Made by a program: the position numbers and the translations under genes. 6,337 nucleotides of DNA from JAIPEK01 sp041685935. Its GTDB lineage: Bacteria; Desulfobacterota; Desulfobacteria; Desulfobacterales; Desulfobacteraceae. Positions within the stretch are counted from its first letter, which is position 1; each line of letters starts with the position of its first letter. The stretch is taken from assembly GCA_041685935.1 (NCBI GenBank), contig JAWLES010000143.1, positions 1-6,337 of the forward strand, written 5' to 3'. Shown here piece after piece: positions 6,071-6,337 of this stretch. A model generated the notes under the pieces. The model saw only the letters and a program-made list of their open reading frames with translations, ran no database searches and had not been told where the DNA came from.

Positions 6071-6099
6071 AATCTACTAACAAACCCTAAATATGTCAA
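6071..6099 (-). promoter_or_regulatory. Sigma-70-type promoter for the LpxR-like gene
   Basis: On the minus strand, TTGACA (6099-6094) is followed after 17 bp by TAGATT (6076-6071), a four-of-six -10 match. The start site would be near 6064, giving a leader of about 39 nt that contains the AAAGGA site. It lies downstream of the terminator at 6146-6174, consistent with an independent transcript. Confidence 0.55.
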
Positions 6100-6136
6100 T
6101 CGCTTGCTGCAAAGACAATATCCGAATTGAAAAAGC

Positions 6137-6149
6137 TTTTACAGTAAAA
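6137..6149. repeat. Palindrome TTTTAC-A-GTAAAA
   Basis: This is a perfect 13-base inverted repeat with a single central A, about 40 bp upstream of the -35 of the LpxR-like promoter. Its half-sites GTAAAA/TTTTAC are the same as in the palindrome at 1111-1124 but face the opposite way. Both lie in AT-rich DNA, so shared recognition is only a possibility. Confidence 0.25.
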
Positions 6150-6174
6150 ATTTAAAAAGGGGTTGGTCTCCCCT
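6146..6174 (-). terminator. Rho-independent terminator on the minus strand
   Basis: Reading the minus strand, AGGGG (6174-6170) pairs with CCCCT (6162-6158) around a 7-nt loop, and is followed directly by TTTT, AAA and TTTTT down to 6146. This is a typical intrinsic terminator. It would end a transcript entering from the right edge and insulate the LpxR-like promoter at 6099. Confidence 0.65.
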
Positions 6175-6177
6175 GGT

Positions 6178-6337
6178 TTAAACTGCAGGGTTTATCCGCT
6201 TCACGCTGACCGGTGTTCCGCTGCCGCTACACACCGTCAGGTTAGAAATACCCAGCTTCCATATAAAGGCAATGTAAATGATGAGTCGTTTTCTGTTAGA
6301 CAATGAAACTGTAATTGATAAACAGACGGGTTTGATG
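6178..6337 (-). CDS. Possible C-terminal tail of an unidentified gene entering from the right edge
   Basis: A minus-strand frame is open from the window edge through 52 codons to TAA at 6180-6178, four bases before the terminator hairpin. Its end reads VSVKRINPAV. I do not recognise the protein. Position next to a terminator fits a real gene end. Against that, the opposite strand is also open over much of the same stretch and a GC-rich hairpin sits inside, so this could be an intergenic repeat that happens to lack stops. Confidence 0.3.
   Translation of the reverse strand, partial: IKPVCLSITVSLSNRKRLIIYIAFIWKLGISNLTVCSGSGTPVSVKRINPAV
6206..6240. repeat. GC-rich hairpin within the right-edge segment
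   Basis: CTGAC-GGTGT (6206-6216, with one bulged C) pairs over 10 bp with ACACCGTCAG (6231-6240) around a 14-nt loop that itself repeats CCGCT. The surroundings are AT-rich. There is no T-tract on either side, so it is not a terminator. It resembles a repetitive extragenic palindrome or a remnant of a mobile sequence, but copy number cannot be judged from one window. Confidence 0.35.

Noticed and set aside
6241..6301. GTTAGAC-like heptamer considered as an integron attC core site
   Set aside because: No matching partner core or paired inner boxes could be found upstream, and no integrase is present in the window.
1..6337. Search for CRISPR arrays, tRNA genes, rRNA and insertion sequences
   Set aside because: No regularly spaced repeats, no tRNA-like cloverleaf or T-loop motif, and no transposase or terminal inverted repeats were seen.

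Overview
The window looks like chromosomal DNA from a Gram-negative bacterium. Three genes imply an outer membrane: an RND-type periplasmic adaptor, a signal-peptide-bearing LpxR/DUF2219 outer-membrane barrel, and an enhancer-binding sigma-54 activator facing the adaptor. The mixture of sigma-54 control, an HD-GYP protein with its own N-terminal domain and a fused HTH-receiver regulator is most reminiscent of Desulfobacterota. That placement is inference from gene style, since no marker gene is present.

Left part (1-2790): a divergent pair. On the minus strand, 1-911 encodes the first 303 residues of an RND efflux periplasmic adaptor that runs off the left edge. On the plus strand, 1213-2790 encodes a GAF-AAA-HTH sigma-54 activator. 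The roughly 300 bp between them is dense with signals. A near-consensus -24/-12 promoter (1030-1045) points at the adaptor gene. A perfect 14-bp palindrome (1111-1124) sits about 100 bp upstream of the expected start site, where an activator should bind. A good sigma-70 promoter (1139-1167) points at the activator gene and has a second, imperfect inverted repeat across it. A hairpin with a U-tract (937-973) lies in the adaptor mRNA leader. The simplest reading is a self-contained efflux switch: the activator senses something through its GAF domain, opens the sigma-54 promoter of the pump operon, and may limit its own synthesis.

Middle part (2791-4876): two more AT-rich plus-strand genes that look like a signalling pair. 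One is a small regulator with a MerR/excisionase-like HTH at the N-terminus and a receiver domain at the C-terminus, the reverse of the usual order; its best start is a GTG at 2955. The other is a stand-alone HD-GYP protein with all visible metal ligands, so probably a cyclic-di-GMP phosphodiesterase, but with an unusual charged insertion near its C-terminal end. A 46-nt nested stem-loop separates them. No histidine kinase is visible.

Right part (4877-6337): a convergent minus-strand gene for an LpxR-like lipid A deacylase-family barrel, with its own promoter and ribosome binding site. Upstream of it, a minus-strand Rho-independent terminator insulates it from whatever lies to the right. An open minus-strand frame runs in from the right edge and stops four bases before that terminator; it is either the tail of a gene or a hairpin-bearing intergenic repeat.
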